Assembly: GCA_016169945.1 (NCBI GenBank)
Contig: JADLSH010000185.1
Location: 1-64,000 of the forward strand
Reading direction: 5' to 3'
DNA length: 64,000 bases
Source: Trachythela sp. YZ-2020
Lineage: Eukaryota; Cnidaria; Anthozoa; Malacalcyonacea; Clavulariidae
Shown here one piece after another: positions 1-11,300 of this stretch. The translations under genes and the position numbers were made by a program. The stretch's first letter is position 1. Each line of letters starts with the position of its first letter. Under the pieces are notes generated by a model. That model was not told the origin of the DNA and ran no database searches. It was given only the letters and a program-made list of their open reading frames with translations.

Positions 1-149
1 AGAATATAAAAGATGGAGCGTTCATATGCAGATTGTTCCAAAGTACAACCCATTATCATTCGCCATCTTTTGTCGAATTCTTTTTTTGGCTTAAAGTAAG
101 CAACCGCCGCTTATAAGATTGTGTAGGTATTATCATATTCGTTATGTAA

Positions 150-1790
150 TCGGAAACATCCCTTAGATTGATGCGTGGAGTGGCCGTTAATAATTTTATA
201 CATAAACACCGATTTTAAATATTTCCGCCTCATTTCTAAAGGTTTCCACTGAAGGTTTTGAAGTAAATTAGCGATCGAAGATCATAACTTCTAAGTCGGT
301 TGTTACTCTTGCAGCACTATTTGATATTTTTTGCAGTCTGTTCGGCTGCTAAGAACAATCGCCAATTGTCCTTGCAGAGGCGGCTGCGCACCGGAAGATC
401 AACATAGCATTATATGATATGGTAATTCGATCATAGCATAGGGCGCCGCACGTCTCAATGCTCATAATCAACTTTAGAGCATATAGCATCAATATGCTTC
501 CGTGAGAGTCTGTCTATATTTACGTGGAGGTATGAATAATTATCAGTCCCAGCTTTTGGCGTATTGGTTAATCAGAATAGGCTACTTGGTAATTTCTTAT
601 TTTTAAGGCGTAATGCCGTGATCCAATGATCATGCATATGTTTAATTGTTAGTGAATTTAGCTTATTTTGTTGCATCCATTTACGGACAGGTTCGTTACA
701 AGTTCAATGTAATCGTTGGTGTATGCATAGATTTCTGTATCATCAGCATAGAGAGAAGGAAATGACTTTCTTAAAGAGTCAGGCATGTCATTTATATATA
801 ATAAGAATAATTCACATTTTATCTTTTTGGGGCATGATATTTCCCACATTCCATATAATCTACATTTTATCTTTTTGGGGCTCGATAACTAACCATCTGC
901 TAAACATTGCTGCTCTCATTATTAAGACAGTGCACCAAACCATTTTAATTGGATCCCCCGATATACCGAAATAATTGTCAGCATTTTTACTTGGTAGTGG
1001 GTTTCATGATTTATAGAGTCAAAAAGCTTTACTAACATGAAGAAAATCACAATTTAATTCTCATTATCCATGCTTTCGCCGTTCGTCGCACATTTTTATT
1101 AAAGTTAAGATAAGGTTGATTGTTTAGACGGAAACCCCGATTGAAATTTAGATAGCAATGAATTATTAGAAAGATAGCTGGTACACCTGTCGAAAACTCT
1201 TTTCAAGCACTCATGCTTGGCAATAACATATCGGTAGCCTATAGAATTCGGTTTGTAATTATCGCATTTCCATCTATTTTCTGATTTGTAAATCGGACCA
1301 TTACCTGTGCCCGTCTCCAGTCATCAACAGTATACGTCGGTGTCAAGTGATAATTTATGTTAATGACGGGAGCAACGATGTCGGCAGAGAGCTTGAGAAT
1401 CTTTGGCAGGTATTTTATCCAGAATTCAGTAGATTTAAGGTTCATTAATGCAATACTACATCTTCTATATTAATTTGACGGAAACAAAAGAATTGGGATT
1501 ATGTGGTAATTTGTAGGCTTTTTCCTCATCAAGGAATTCATCAGGTTGACAAAAGTATTCATTTAAGCATTCGGCAATAAGTTTCTGAGTCAGTAATACG
1601 ATTATCATTAACAGGTATTTCTGTAATTATAGTAGATTTTCTATTATTACCAGTAGGGAGTTTATGAGCGACCAGGTTTTTTGAAATCTTTGTTTTGCAC
1701 AGTCGTGCCAATCTCTCCATGATAGAAATTAGCTTTTGATTTGCGCTTAGTATATTTAGTCTATTTCGCATGGACTGATATCTCCCCAGT
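150..1790 (-). pseudogene. Decayed LINE reverse transcriptase (L2/CR1-like)
   Basis: Three separate frames on the minus strand give pieces of one LINE polyprotein in the expected order. Near 1559-1771 is the segment before the RT, with a 'NRITDSET' stretch. Near 1239-1445 is an early RT block with 'LKLSADIVAPVI' and 'DDWRRAQV'. Near 658-849 is the palm, with 'LYINDMPDSL' followed by the catalytic 'YADDTEIYAY'. At 300-350 the C-terminal 'LQKISNSAAR' block is readable. Frames change repeatedly and stops occur, so the copy is dead. A LINE copies its RNA by target-primed reverse transcription; family-level assignment (L2, CR1 or a relative) is inference. Confidence 0.75.
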
Positions 1791-1868
1791 GAATTCTATA
1801 ATGATATCTCCTGGTTTTCATCAAAATTGTCATTGCTCTGAACTAGGTGGGACTTCTTATTTTTATTT

Positions 1869-2148
1869 AGCTTCGCCAACTAGGGCAGGGTCACCACAAC
1901 AGCATATGCCAATTATTGTGGGCCATTCTTTTTTACCTGAACCAATTCGCCCTGTCAACTTTCCCCTGTGGGAGGAAGCCGGAGTACCCGGAGAAAACCC
2001 ACGACTTTCGGCAGAGCTGTTGACTTTACTTCTTTTCACTTGAAGACTGGGTTCGAGCCGCATTGAGAAAAGTTCTCACTGAGACTTTGAACCCGGGCGA
2101 TCTTAGAGGTAGAAAGGCAAGTGCGCTAACCACTTCGCCACCGAATCC
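1869..2148 (-). repeat. tRNA-derived SINE, possibly MetaSINE-like
   Basis: Reading the minus strand from 2148, the head has a pol III A box (TGGCGAAGTGG) followed by 'TTAGCGCAC', then a B-box-like GGGTTCAAAGTC about 40 bases on. This is tRNA-like and can serve as an internal promoter. The body contains 'TTTTCTCCGGGTACTCCGGC', a block I recognise from invertebrate SINE-like repeats, and the end is A-rich (AAATAAAAATAAG). A possible short duplication AATAAAAA lies at both ends. Assignment to the MetaSINE superfamily is from memory and uncertain. Confidence 0.65.
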
Positions 2149-3699
2149 TTTTTATTAAGAATGCTTCCGAAGTGTTGTCTGGCTTTCAATTTCTACACAT
2201 ATCCTTTTCTTTCAAAATTATTTGATGATTAAATATTTTCCTTCAAACTATGATGGAGCGTTTTATGTAGAGCACCACTCCGCCCCCCAAATCTGATCTC
2301 CGATCTTTGAAATCGGACTATCAACATACTTGTGAATGAAAATTTCGGAGTCCGGAATTGAGGATTAAATTCTTAGATTCAAGTGAATGGCCAAAATATC
2401 AAAGTGGGTAATCAATTAACATATAGGCGAATTTCCTATCAATATGCTTGGGCTAGAAGACTATTTACATTTAACATTTGCAATTTTCAAAACCCTTCAA
2501 TAATAAAATTCCAGATGAGCACTGATAGGCGGCCACCGCTGAAAAAGCGAATTTGTAAGCTCGCTTCGGTATTCTTTTTCTTCTTCTAAATCTTCTCTTC
2601 AGCCAGGGTAGGTAGGGTGCAATGAAATACTGGGGAAGCGGTATTCTAAAACTGGTTGTGTGAAATACATGTTTCTACATTTTGCGTCGAGGATAGAAGT
2701 ATATTTACCGGTGTGAATATTTGTTTCGTGTTTTCATCGCGCCAGAGCGAGAAGTTTTAAGATACGAGTAGTGTCAATGAGCAAACTTAATTTCCAAATA
2801 AGGTGCTTAACTCCAGTGCATAAGTTTTGACTGGAAATCAAATGTTGTGTTCATATGGTCCTATATGGATACCAGGCCTTTCCTGGGCAGCCATTGTAAT
2901 GTTTAAGGCGGATTCATGTTCGGTGTCACAGCGATGGAAGGAGTTAACTCACTTTAAATATAGACCAGAGCGGGAGAACTAAATACGAAAATGTCAGTTT
3001 GTTCAAGGCCCCAAACGCAAAATGTTCAAAATAGCCTGCCCGGCATGTCAAATCGTCGCTGAAAACGCAGGAAAATGTAATATCAGCGACTTCTGATTTC
3101 AACATTTTTCCTCGTGGAGCGCGTGACCGGACTCCCCTTAGAATTGCCAAGCCCCCAAACAAACCAATCTTCCGCCACCATTGTAAACCAGCAGTGTATT
3201 CCCGGAACGTTAACATGTGGGGCCTCCAGAAAATGGCAACATGATAAACTTGGATAATTCAATTCTATATTTTTTGTTCCTAGGTAATTCCGGTGATGGT
3301 CGTTTAACAGTGTCTTCAATGAAAGGATTTAATTACAGGCCAAGCCGAAAAATTAATTGTTTTGAAGTTTTCCGAGGGCATTTTGTTATTTTGGATTTAT
3401 TGATATGTGAGTTTCCTTATAAAGAAAATATATACGCAGTGTGGCTTAATTTGGCACAGAGAAGAAACAATCGGGTTTTCTTCTAGGTGTACAGCAATGT
3501 GCCACAATGAAAAGTATATCCATAGAGAAAACACACAACTAGAATATCCAGAAATGTGTACTGTAACAGTTGTGGAAAGATAGTGTAATGTTGTCTTGTT
3601 GAAGTTAAAATATTGTAAGTTTAAGCCATGTTGTTATCAGTCTATTAAAAGTAATTGATTAGAGTGGCTTGCCTTAGTTGCAAACAGTTTAGAGCACAT
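2149..3699. other. No gene recognised
   Basis: Short open frames occur on both strands (for example 2944-3319 minus and 3217-3486 plus), but none has a recognisable domain, codon signature or paired splice sites. No repeat structure was seen. Confidence 0.5.
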
Positions 3700-3925
3700 A
3701 TATTGGTGCGCGGACGTTTGGCCGACAGGCATTTGGCCGACAGACACTAGACCTGACAGACGTTTGACCGATATGACCTTCACCGACAGACATTTAGCCG
3801 ACAGGATAGTTTGGCCGACAAGACATTTAGCCGACAGGACATTTTGGCTTGACAAGACATTATTAGCCGACAGGACATTTACCGACGTTGACATTTGGCC
3901 GACAGGACAATCTATCGACATTTCA
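3700..3925. repeat. Imperfect minisatellite, 'GCCGACAGGACATTT' family
   Basis: About ten imperfect copies of a 15-25 base unit built on 'tttggccgacaggacat' run head to tail. Unit length and sequence vary. The open minus-strand frame across it is only a by-product of the repeat. Confidence 0.8.
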
Positions 3926-4446
3926 ATTATTTGAAACAACGTCTTGAAATAACATTTATTGTAACTTTCATGCATATTTACGTTATGTGCAATAGCACGT
4001 ATATAGTCTAAAAAGCAATGTCGGCGTTCAAGTCCGAATCACTTGCACAATCGCTTTGAGTCTTAAATTCAGCGGGTTTGGTAAATTTTCTTCGATGGGC
4101 CGGGACGGGAGATTCCAGTAATCAAATAGTTCGTAAAATCCTCAATACTTCACATTCCAAAAAGAGGATTAAAATTCGTCACATATCATGCCAAAATCTG
4201 TGCATTATTCTATATTTGTCTGCAACAACGCATGCTCATCATGATACTGTAATCGATTATTTTAACTGATCTCTGTTTAATTTATATATATTCTGACAAC
4301 TGTTATAAACTCCATATCTATATTACTTAGTGTCGCCAGTGTGTGTTTCTGAAATCTGCAAAGCAAATGTAAACATTGGAAAGAGAACTTCTGTCTCCAA
4401 ATTCGGATTTGTTCCACGACTTGCACAAGTATAGTAATAGGAGAAC
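3926..4446. other. No gene recognised
   Basis: Unannotated AT-rich sequence. The plus-strand frame at 4078-4269 resembles nothing I know. Confidence 0.4.
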
Positions 4447-4939
4447 ATTGTTATCAGGGCGAATCTAGGAATTTTCTAGTACGTAAGTAAAAATGTTGGT
4501 TCCACTACCCCAGGGGAGCATATTTTTCGGTGTGGAAGGGGGCGCTATTGTTTTTAGCTAGGCAATAAAATGAGTGTTTCAGCATGCATAGGAAACACAA
4601 TTTGCCATATATTATGCTTTATATATATCGTATTACAAACAGCGTAACACCAAACCATGCGGTCAAAGACTCAAAATTTGTAAAATCGAAACTCAAAATC
4701 GACATAACAATTTGTGTAGTATTAATATTTGGTTCGGTCGATAAGAATACATCCGCAATACCTTGGCTGATACAAATATTACAACAAATGCCAATATAAC
4801 GACTATATAATAATATAAATGACCTTGACCAACCACAAATATATGCGTTAATTCAGCCAAGCGGCTTTTACCGGCGTGAAATAGACACACTTTGAACTTA
4901 GTAATACTCAGTGATAGCATGTAATTGATCAGACTATAA

Positions 4940-5065
4940 ACTTAAAGGTTGATCTTCACATGGGACTCATGTCCTGTTGACCATACCTTCAACCATATTA
5001 TGTAGTGTTTAATCTATTTTATGTATGGTTGCAAAGTTAATAAATAATAAATAAATATAAATAGG
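4940..5065 (+). repeat. Possible LINE 3' end with AATA tail
   Basis: Sequence ending in 'aataaataataaataaat' resembles the simple-repeat tail of a LINE 3' end. No coding part precedes it, so it would be a severely 5'-truncated copy. Confidence 0.3.
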
Positions 5066-5300
5066 ATCTCTTTTTAATACCTTATCGCTGTACACTTCTT
5101 ATTTTGTTGACGCAACTCTGGGCATGAAAATATTCCTGCGCCTATAAAATCTCTCGACAGACCTGGATATCGGTCTCATTGATAGCATCTTGACAGATCT
5201 TGTATTCAAAGCATGCATTATACTGATCCTCAAACCAATTTGACCCTTTGCGGTCAAGTAGCAATCAGAAAGACTTTATTTTCATTTCGTATTGACTGAA

Positions 5301-5394
5301 CACTGCTGAATACCCCAAGGAGCGCTGCTGAATACCCTGGCGAGCGCTGCTGAATACCCCAAGGAGCGCTGCTGAATACCCCAAGGAGCGAATT
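5301..5394. repeat. 22-23 bp minisatellite, four copies
   Basis: Four head-to-tail copies of 'gctgctgaataccccaagg' plus 'agc'. The second copy differs ('ccctggcgagc'). Confidence 0.9.
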
Positions 5395-5903
5395 ACTCAA
5401 AAAATCGAGCCAATGAGAAAGGAGAATATTTCAACCAGCCAATCAGAAAGCTCGAATATTGCCTCAAATGAGTCAGACCCCGCAAACTTTAACAAAATTC
5501 AAATGGACCAATCAAATGGCTAGAATCCGCTCTCAGATTAGTCAAACACACGCAGATAACCGCTATTTTGACTTTTTTACTGCAGGCTCGGCCGCTGCAT
5601 GAAAATGATAACTGGAGTATTTTTGAATATTAAGTAATTCACTGTCGGCTGCCGCTGCATGAAATATTACAACTGGACTATGTATTTTTATATCTGCGCA
5701 ATTTTTACCTTAGTCGCGTGACTAGTTTGACAACCCCTAGATCCGCCCCTGATTGTTATAAACATAAATTCAGGGGTGTATTGCCAAAATTTTAACAAGG
5801 GGGACAGAACGGCCGATTTTTAAAACTCTAATACAAAACATTAATACACTGTAACATTAAACACTTCAAGTCTATAATATAAAACTTAAATACAAAACGT
5901 TAA

Positions 5904-5946
5904 AGATGGTCTACAGTCCGTTCTATGCATGCGCGGAGTTTGTTTA
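5904..5946 (+). repeat. Left terminal inverted repeat of the TTAA element
   Basis: Begins AGATGGTCTACAGTCCG and ends GCGGAGTTTGTTTA. It pairs with 16327-16369 with two mismatches (AT versus GC beside GCATGCGC). Confidence 0.85.
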
Positions 5947-6189
5947 TTTTCGGGGACTCCTGCTGTTTCTCTCCCAGTCTTATTCCTGTTCCATGCTCAT
6001 GTTATTTATATTGCATCTTGTCCGAATTCCGAAACGATGAGCGAGCCAAAATCATCTTCGTTGAATTCTTTATTCTTCGACTTCGGGCAGTAATATTGAG
6101 AAAAAAGCGAGCAGGAGAGAATATTACGCTAAAAGGGATGCTTCTAGCGTGTATTTGTTTTAGAATTTTACCCGATAGAGGGAAATCAA

Positions 6190-6414
6190 GGCAAAACATG
6201 CCTTGAATTCAGACGCAGATGTTGCCGAAATGCTGCTTGATCACTTCGACGCTACGGAATCCACACGGACTTTGTGGTAAGAATTTTGCTTATACATAAC
6301 AAGTTTCGAGTTTTGACATTTAAAAGCTATTACATAATTGTTATTTATACGGGTATTGCATCTTTTCAGCGACGTGGAAACCCAGGCTGATGAAGCTAAA
6401 TTTTCTAGTTCAAG
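6190..6414 (+). CDS. Two candidate exons of an unknown plus-strand gene
   Basis: An open stretch ending at 6276 reads 'DADVAEMLLDHFDATESTR' and stops at a good donor (TTTGTG|GTAAGA). A polypyrimidine tract and acceptor (TTTTCAG) lead to a second open piece at 6370-6414 ('DVETQADEAKFSSS') ending at AG|GTATGT. The frame is kept across the junction. The continuation would lie beyond the BEL insertion, but I could not find it. No family is recognised. It could be the 5' part of a transposase or a chance pair of splice sites. Confidence 0.3.
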
Positions 6415-6461
6415 GTATGTATATAAATTACTAACAAATGGCTAAATATTCCCCACCACAT

Positions 6462-6647
6462 TGTAATGAAGTCATCCCGTATAGTGATATAAATTTAATA
6501 GACTCACATAATTACAATGATAAAATAAACTAAAACTTGTAGCAGTTCACTGCAGTTGTTGTTCTACTCGTAAAATTCCCCATAAGACTCTCGCACATGT
6601 TCAATCTAAAAGTACTACGTCATACATAAAACCGGAAGTTCGTTACA
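6462..6647 (-). repeat. BEL 3' LTR
   Basis: 186 bases, identical to 12700-12885. On the coding strand it begins TGTAACGAACTTCC and ends TTCATTACA. The purine run just before it on the coding strand is short (CCTCGGGAG). Confidence 0.95.
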
Positions 6648-6918
6648 CTCCCGAGGATATCATTCTTCAAATGAAATTATATGAACCTAACAAATACAAA
6701 ATATATAAAGACAGTCCAAAATGTCAACAATACTTCAGTACTTCCTTTCTAGCAGCATCACCATTTACCGCTGCTCGTCTTGACTCTCTTCGTTCGTAGA
6801 GCGCTCGCTTACCCCCGACTTGATCTTCCGTCACTGCATGAACCTTCGCCACAGCTGGCTCACCCTGATCCTCTTGATCATCTTCCTTTCGCGATGTAGA
6901 AATGTAATTCTAACGGAA

Positions 6919-8335
6919 TCAAATGTTGATTGGGCGTCTCAAACACGATTGTTTTCCACCATTCTCGTTGACCACACAAATCTTTGCAGCTCTGACAACA
7001 TTATCTCGACTTGATAAGTTCTTCACCTTTGCTACCTTCCAAAAGGCGCGCGAAGTCCGATCTGATTTCAAAATCACCAAATCTCCTACGCTGACAACAA
7101 TCTTGTTAGCTCCCGAGGTTGCTCTAGCTGTTTCCAACAGACTTAAAGATACTCAGCTCTCCACTGGTTCGCAAAATGTCTCAATAGTGTTCGATGGTAC
7201 TTTTCTCTACGCGTGAGTGCTTCATTCGTACTAATGATTTCATAATGCTTATCGCTTGCGGTTGTGGCAATCGTACGACCGTAAATGAGTGAAGAAGGTG
7301 TCAATGGATATGATATACCCTGTTCATCATCGTAAACGTACGTTAATGGGCGGTTATTCAGAGTTCCTTCGATCTCGATCAATAAGGTTCTCATTTCTCA
7401 AAAGACAAACTTGCACGTCCAACCACTTTCTTTAAACAACGCTTGACGCACTTAACCATTCTTTCCCAAAACCCCATGCCAAGGGGCTTTCGATAATATA
7501 CTCCCATGTAACTCCCTTTGTCTGTCATGTAGCGTTGCACCTCTGTAGATCTCGTAATCCTTTTGATCTCCTTTTCAGCTCCTTTAAATGTTTTTGCATT
7601 ATCCGACAACATTCTAGAGGGTAGCCCTCTGCGTGCCACAAATCGTCGAAATGCTTGTAAAAATGCTGCTACCGATAAATTTGGCACCAGTTCTAAATGC
7701 AAAGCTCTGGTCGATGCACAGGTCAAAAGACATACGTATGCCTTTTCCGTCGCTCCTTCCAACTGGTTTGGCACTTTCGAACTGACGTATAATGGTCCTG
7801 CGAAGTCGATACCTGTGTTCGCAAAGGGTGGTTCATCGCTGACTCGACTTGGCGGTAGTTGAGGAACTTTCGGCGTTCCGAATGGCTTACCTTCGAATCT
7901 TCTGCACACAACACATAATCTCGTTACCCGTTTGGTTACTTCGCGACCTCGTACAATCCAATATTTTTCTCGTATACTATTCAAAGCCTCCCTAATGCCG
8001 TTATGATGCACCAAATCATGATGCTCAACGATTACAAGGTCGGTGAAATAATGTTTACTTGGAAGAAGAATTGGTCGTTTGGAATTGTCTAACACTGATG
8101 ATTGATCGAGCCTAGTTTGGCAACGAATTAAATCTTCCTCATCACGAAACAGCCATAATTGTTTCACTAGTTGCGGTGTTTTCGTCTTCGATTGAAACAA
8201 GCTACTCGTTTCTTCCGCGAAACAAGAATGCTGTATCGAACGTATCCATAATCTTTCTGCTGCTTTCACTTCTTCCGCCGTTACTTCAATCGACGAAGGT
8301 CGCACCCTTCGTGTTTTGTCAACGAATCTCTTCAC
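6919..8335 (-). pseudogene. pol: BEL pol, integrase and C-terminal domain
   Basis: A 314-codon frame (8335-7391) holds the His/His-Cys/Cys zinc module ('HHDLVHH' then 'CVVCRRFEG'). The catalytic core follows: the first acidic residue in 'NTGIDFAGPLY', the second in 'MLSDNAKTF', and 'GFWERMVKCVK' near the end. The next frame (7394-7143) has 'EIEGTLNNRPLTY', and the last (7137-6919) has 'VGDLVILKSD', the DUF5641-like tail. Integrase would insert the DNA copy. Breaks near 7392 and 7140 are single-base frame changes. Confidence 0.87.
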
Positions 8336-9825
8336 GTACGCCGTAACTCGTAATAACTTCGCTTTCGTGCTAAACGTCGACAGTCTATAATGTTATCGAG
8401 ATTTAAACTTGACTTCGTACTCATATTCGCCAACGACCGCGTTACTTCGGGTTTCGATTTCGACTTTGCTAATTCTTCGTTGGTTCGTTGATCGTCTCTA
8501 TCGCTGTGGCCTGGATCGAGTGGCCAATGTTCTTCGGTTAGGTTAAGAAAATCTGCACCATTCCACCACATTTCATTCTCTAGAAGCTCCGACGCATTAC
8601 ATCCCCGAGAGGGTAAATCTGCCGGGTTGAATTCTCCGGGACAAAATTTCCATTCTTCGATTTGAGTAAGTTTCCGTATTTCGTTCACACGATTTTGAAC
8701 ATACGTTTTCCAGGTCTTCGAGTTCCGAATCCAGCATAAAACCGTATATGAATCCGTCCACAACACAACTCTAGGAACAACTGGCATTGAGGTAATTGCC
8801 TCTCGTACACAATTAACTAGTCTAGCGAGTATAACCTACCGCACAGTTCGAGTCTTGGTATCGATTGTTTCTTTACTGGTGCTACTCTAGTTTTGGCAGC
8901 TACGAGTCTGACATCAATTCCGCCGTACATGTACACAGTTCGCAAAGGTACCACCGCAGCGTATGCTTTACATGATGCGTCCGAAAAAACATGAAGCTCG
9001 AAAATAAGTGGGTTATTGGTAATGTCAAAATAACAGCGTGGTATTCTGAATGGGTTTAAGCTCGACAAGTCGTTCATGATCACGTTCCATGCTTTCAACG
9101 CCTCCCCTGTTAAAGGGTCGTCCCAAACAACGTTCTCAATACAAAGAGTTTGAAATAACATTTTCATAACAATCGTAAATGGTGAGAGAAATCCCAAAGG
9201 ATCGAAAATCTTTGCAGACAATTTCAAGACAGATCGCTTAGTTGCAGGAAGAGTTTTAGCATATTCATATAGCTTCGATAAATCATACTCAAATTCGTCG
9301 GAATCCACATTCCAAGAAACACCGAGAATTTTAACAGAACTTTCTTCGATTTCATTGATTGTTTGAGAACTGTCATGTTCAATTTGTAAACTATCTTTAG
9401 CATTTAAACTGTCCGAAACATTTAAATCTTCATCTATTATTTCGCTTACCTTTGGCATTTGCTTCCGTTTCACTCTTCGACTGTTCGTTTTCGCTCCCGA
9501 GGGTTTCACCATGCTCGTTCTCAATGAACTCCACAACTGAAGAATCCTCTGCAGTTGTCTGTTGATCCAGTGCTACTTGTTCTCGAAATGCCTTTGAATT
9601 AGAGGTCCACTTACGCAACTTTAACCCGCCTTCCGCCATGATTTTGTTGGACTTCTCGTAAATCTCAACAGCTCCCGAATCATCCCATGCCCCGCTGATC
9701 AGATCATCGACATAAAAGGAGTCCTCCAACAATGAAACAATCTCTGAATGTTCCTCCACCTGACTCTCCAGGTGGTGCTCTATAAGGGCCGACAAAATTG
9801 CTGGGCTTGGCGTTAGTCCAAACAC
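8332..9825 (-). pseudogene. pol: BEL pol, RT palm, connection and RNase H
   Basis: The first frame (9825-9430) has 'FGLTPSPAILSALI' and the catalytic 'FYVDDLISG'. The next (9536-8817) has 'VKILGVSWN', 'KLSAKIFDPLGFLSPFTI' and 'HVFSDASCKAYAAVV', the start of RNase H, then 'IPRLELCG'. The third (8787-8332) has 'VVLWTDSYTVLCWI' and 'EWKFCPGEFNPADLPSRG', typical of the BEL RNase H end. Catalytic motifs are intact, but one-base shifts separate the three frames. Confidence 0.87.
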
Positions 9826-9939
9826 AAGACGGGAAAACTGGTAATGAACAAGTTCGGGTTGTTCCTTCGTAATACCATTAAACCATAAAAACGAAGCATC
9901 TGTCGGTCCTTAGGATCTATTTTAATTTGTGGAACGCTT

Positions 9940-11300
9940 TCAACATCGGAGGCAATTCCAATTGGAAATCCTCAAACTTAATAAGCACATCGAAGAGATG
10001 AGGTACCAAATTCGTTCCTTTTCAAGACACTCGTTAATTGATAAGGTGGCATTCCCGTGCTTTGCTGATCCATCAAAACAACACGCAATTTTGTTGTTAG
10101 TTATGTCGAACCACACCATGGTGTGGTAGGTAATGTGTTCCTCAAGTTCCGTCGGATTTGAAACCTGTTCGATTATCCCCGTCTCTAGTTGTTGTTGAAT
10201 AACATGATCATACTCGTTCAGTAACTCTGGCTCGGCTTTCAAACGCGAATAAACATGTTCTAATCGTTTCACACACTGTGAATAACCATTTGATTCAGGC
10301 AAACAACCTTCTTTCCAAGGCAAGCCCACTTGATACCGCTTTCGTACTTCGTCGTACTTTACATCCCTCAAAAACTCTTTGTCGGTTACGTCTGATTCCT
10401 CCAGAATTCCAATTGCTTCTGTGTTCCAAAATTTCCCAAGTGTTTCCGTTAAATCCCCTTGCTCACTCTTTACAAAGGTGTCATATTCTTGCATGTTTGC
10501 CCGCTCTGCAACAAAATTTGCACCCGTTACCTCTTTCCTCTGATTTTTGGTTGTGGCACTTCCACATATCAGCCAGCCAAATTCGCTGTTTACAGCACAT
10601 GGACCTTCATCACCCCGCTGGATCTCTCCAGTTATAACATCGTAGTAGAAATCAGACCCAATGAGAATGTCTATGTCAGATGATGATGCATTCTCACTAA
10701 GTAGATTATCGTCTGCAAGTTCCAAGCCGTTTAAATGTGGATATTCGGTAATATCCAATGTCAAAGAAAGTGGCGCACAAATCTTTGGGAATGACAGAGC
10801 AGATATCTCAATGTTCTTGGTCTGCCCTTGTAGCTGGAGTCGAACCTGGTCACATCTACGCTTTTCGACTTGATCATTCCCGAAAGTGTTCAAGTTCAAC
10901 ACTTCTGATTTCACAGGAATGAGTCCGAGTTTGTTCTTTAAAGAGTCAGTTATATATGTGCGCTGACTCCCACTATCCATTAAAATTCGTACCTGTACTT
11001 GGTTTCCTTGTGCATAAGCTTCTGTTGTCGCCGTTTGTAGAAAAATCTTACGTTTATTCGTTCTCGAAGTTCCAGTTGCTGCCACAGTCTGGTTGGCAGT
11101 GATGACATGATCCTCACTTGTTGTAGTTGCTGTGATTAATGGTGCATTTCCCGATTGATTTGCATTTCCCGGTTGATTTGATTTTCCATCCTGTTGGTGA
11201 ATTTGTACCCCCTGCCTTGGCCAAATTCTAATTCCTGTCACAAATCGATTGATGGTGTTTTCCGCTACATTGTCTACATTTCCATAAACATTGGTTACCC
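9940..11300 (-). pseudogene. pol: BEL pol, protease and first part of reverse transcriptase
   Basis: A long open frame carries the retropepsin-like active site 'LMDSGSQRTYITDSL' and the DUF1758 landmark 'DILIGSDFYYDVITGEI'. It then enters the RT fingers with 'CCFDGSAKHGN' and 'SINECLEK'. Just after this, at about 9910-10020, the RT sequence hops through all three frames within 120 bases. The aspartic protease would process the polyprotein. The real start is not fixed, because the gag end overlaps in another frame. Confidence 0.85.

Larger units (their letters stand above)
4455..5751. mobile_element. Non-autonomous hAT-like element with perfect 8-bp target duplication
   Basis: The left end begins CAGGGCGAATCTAGG and the right end, read on the other strand, begins CAGGGGCGGATCTAGG, giving imperfect short terminal inverted repeats. 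The element is flanked by ATTGTTAT at 4447-4454 and at 5752-5759, an exact 8-bp duplication as expected for the hAT superfamily. No transposase is visible in the 1,297 bases, so it would need one supplied in trans. It contains a LINE-like AT-rich tail near 4940-5065 and a minisatellite at 5301-5394. Confidence 0.75.

Noticed and set aside
2043..2148. A tRNA gene on the minus strand
   Set aside because: A and B boxes are present, but no cloverleaf acceptor pairing, and the B box is imperfect. The downstream SINE body explains it better.
6002..6206. Overlapping frames on both strands at the left end of the TTAA element
   Set aside because: No domain, and partly non-coding end sequence; only the spliced pair near 6190-6414 was kept, at low confidence.
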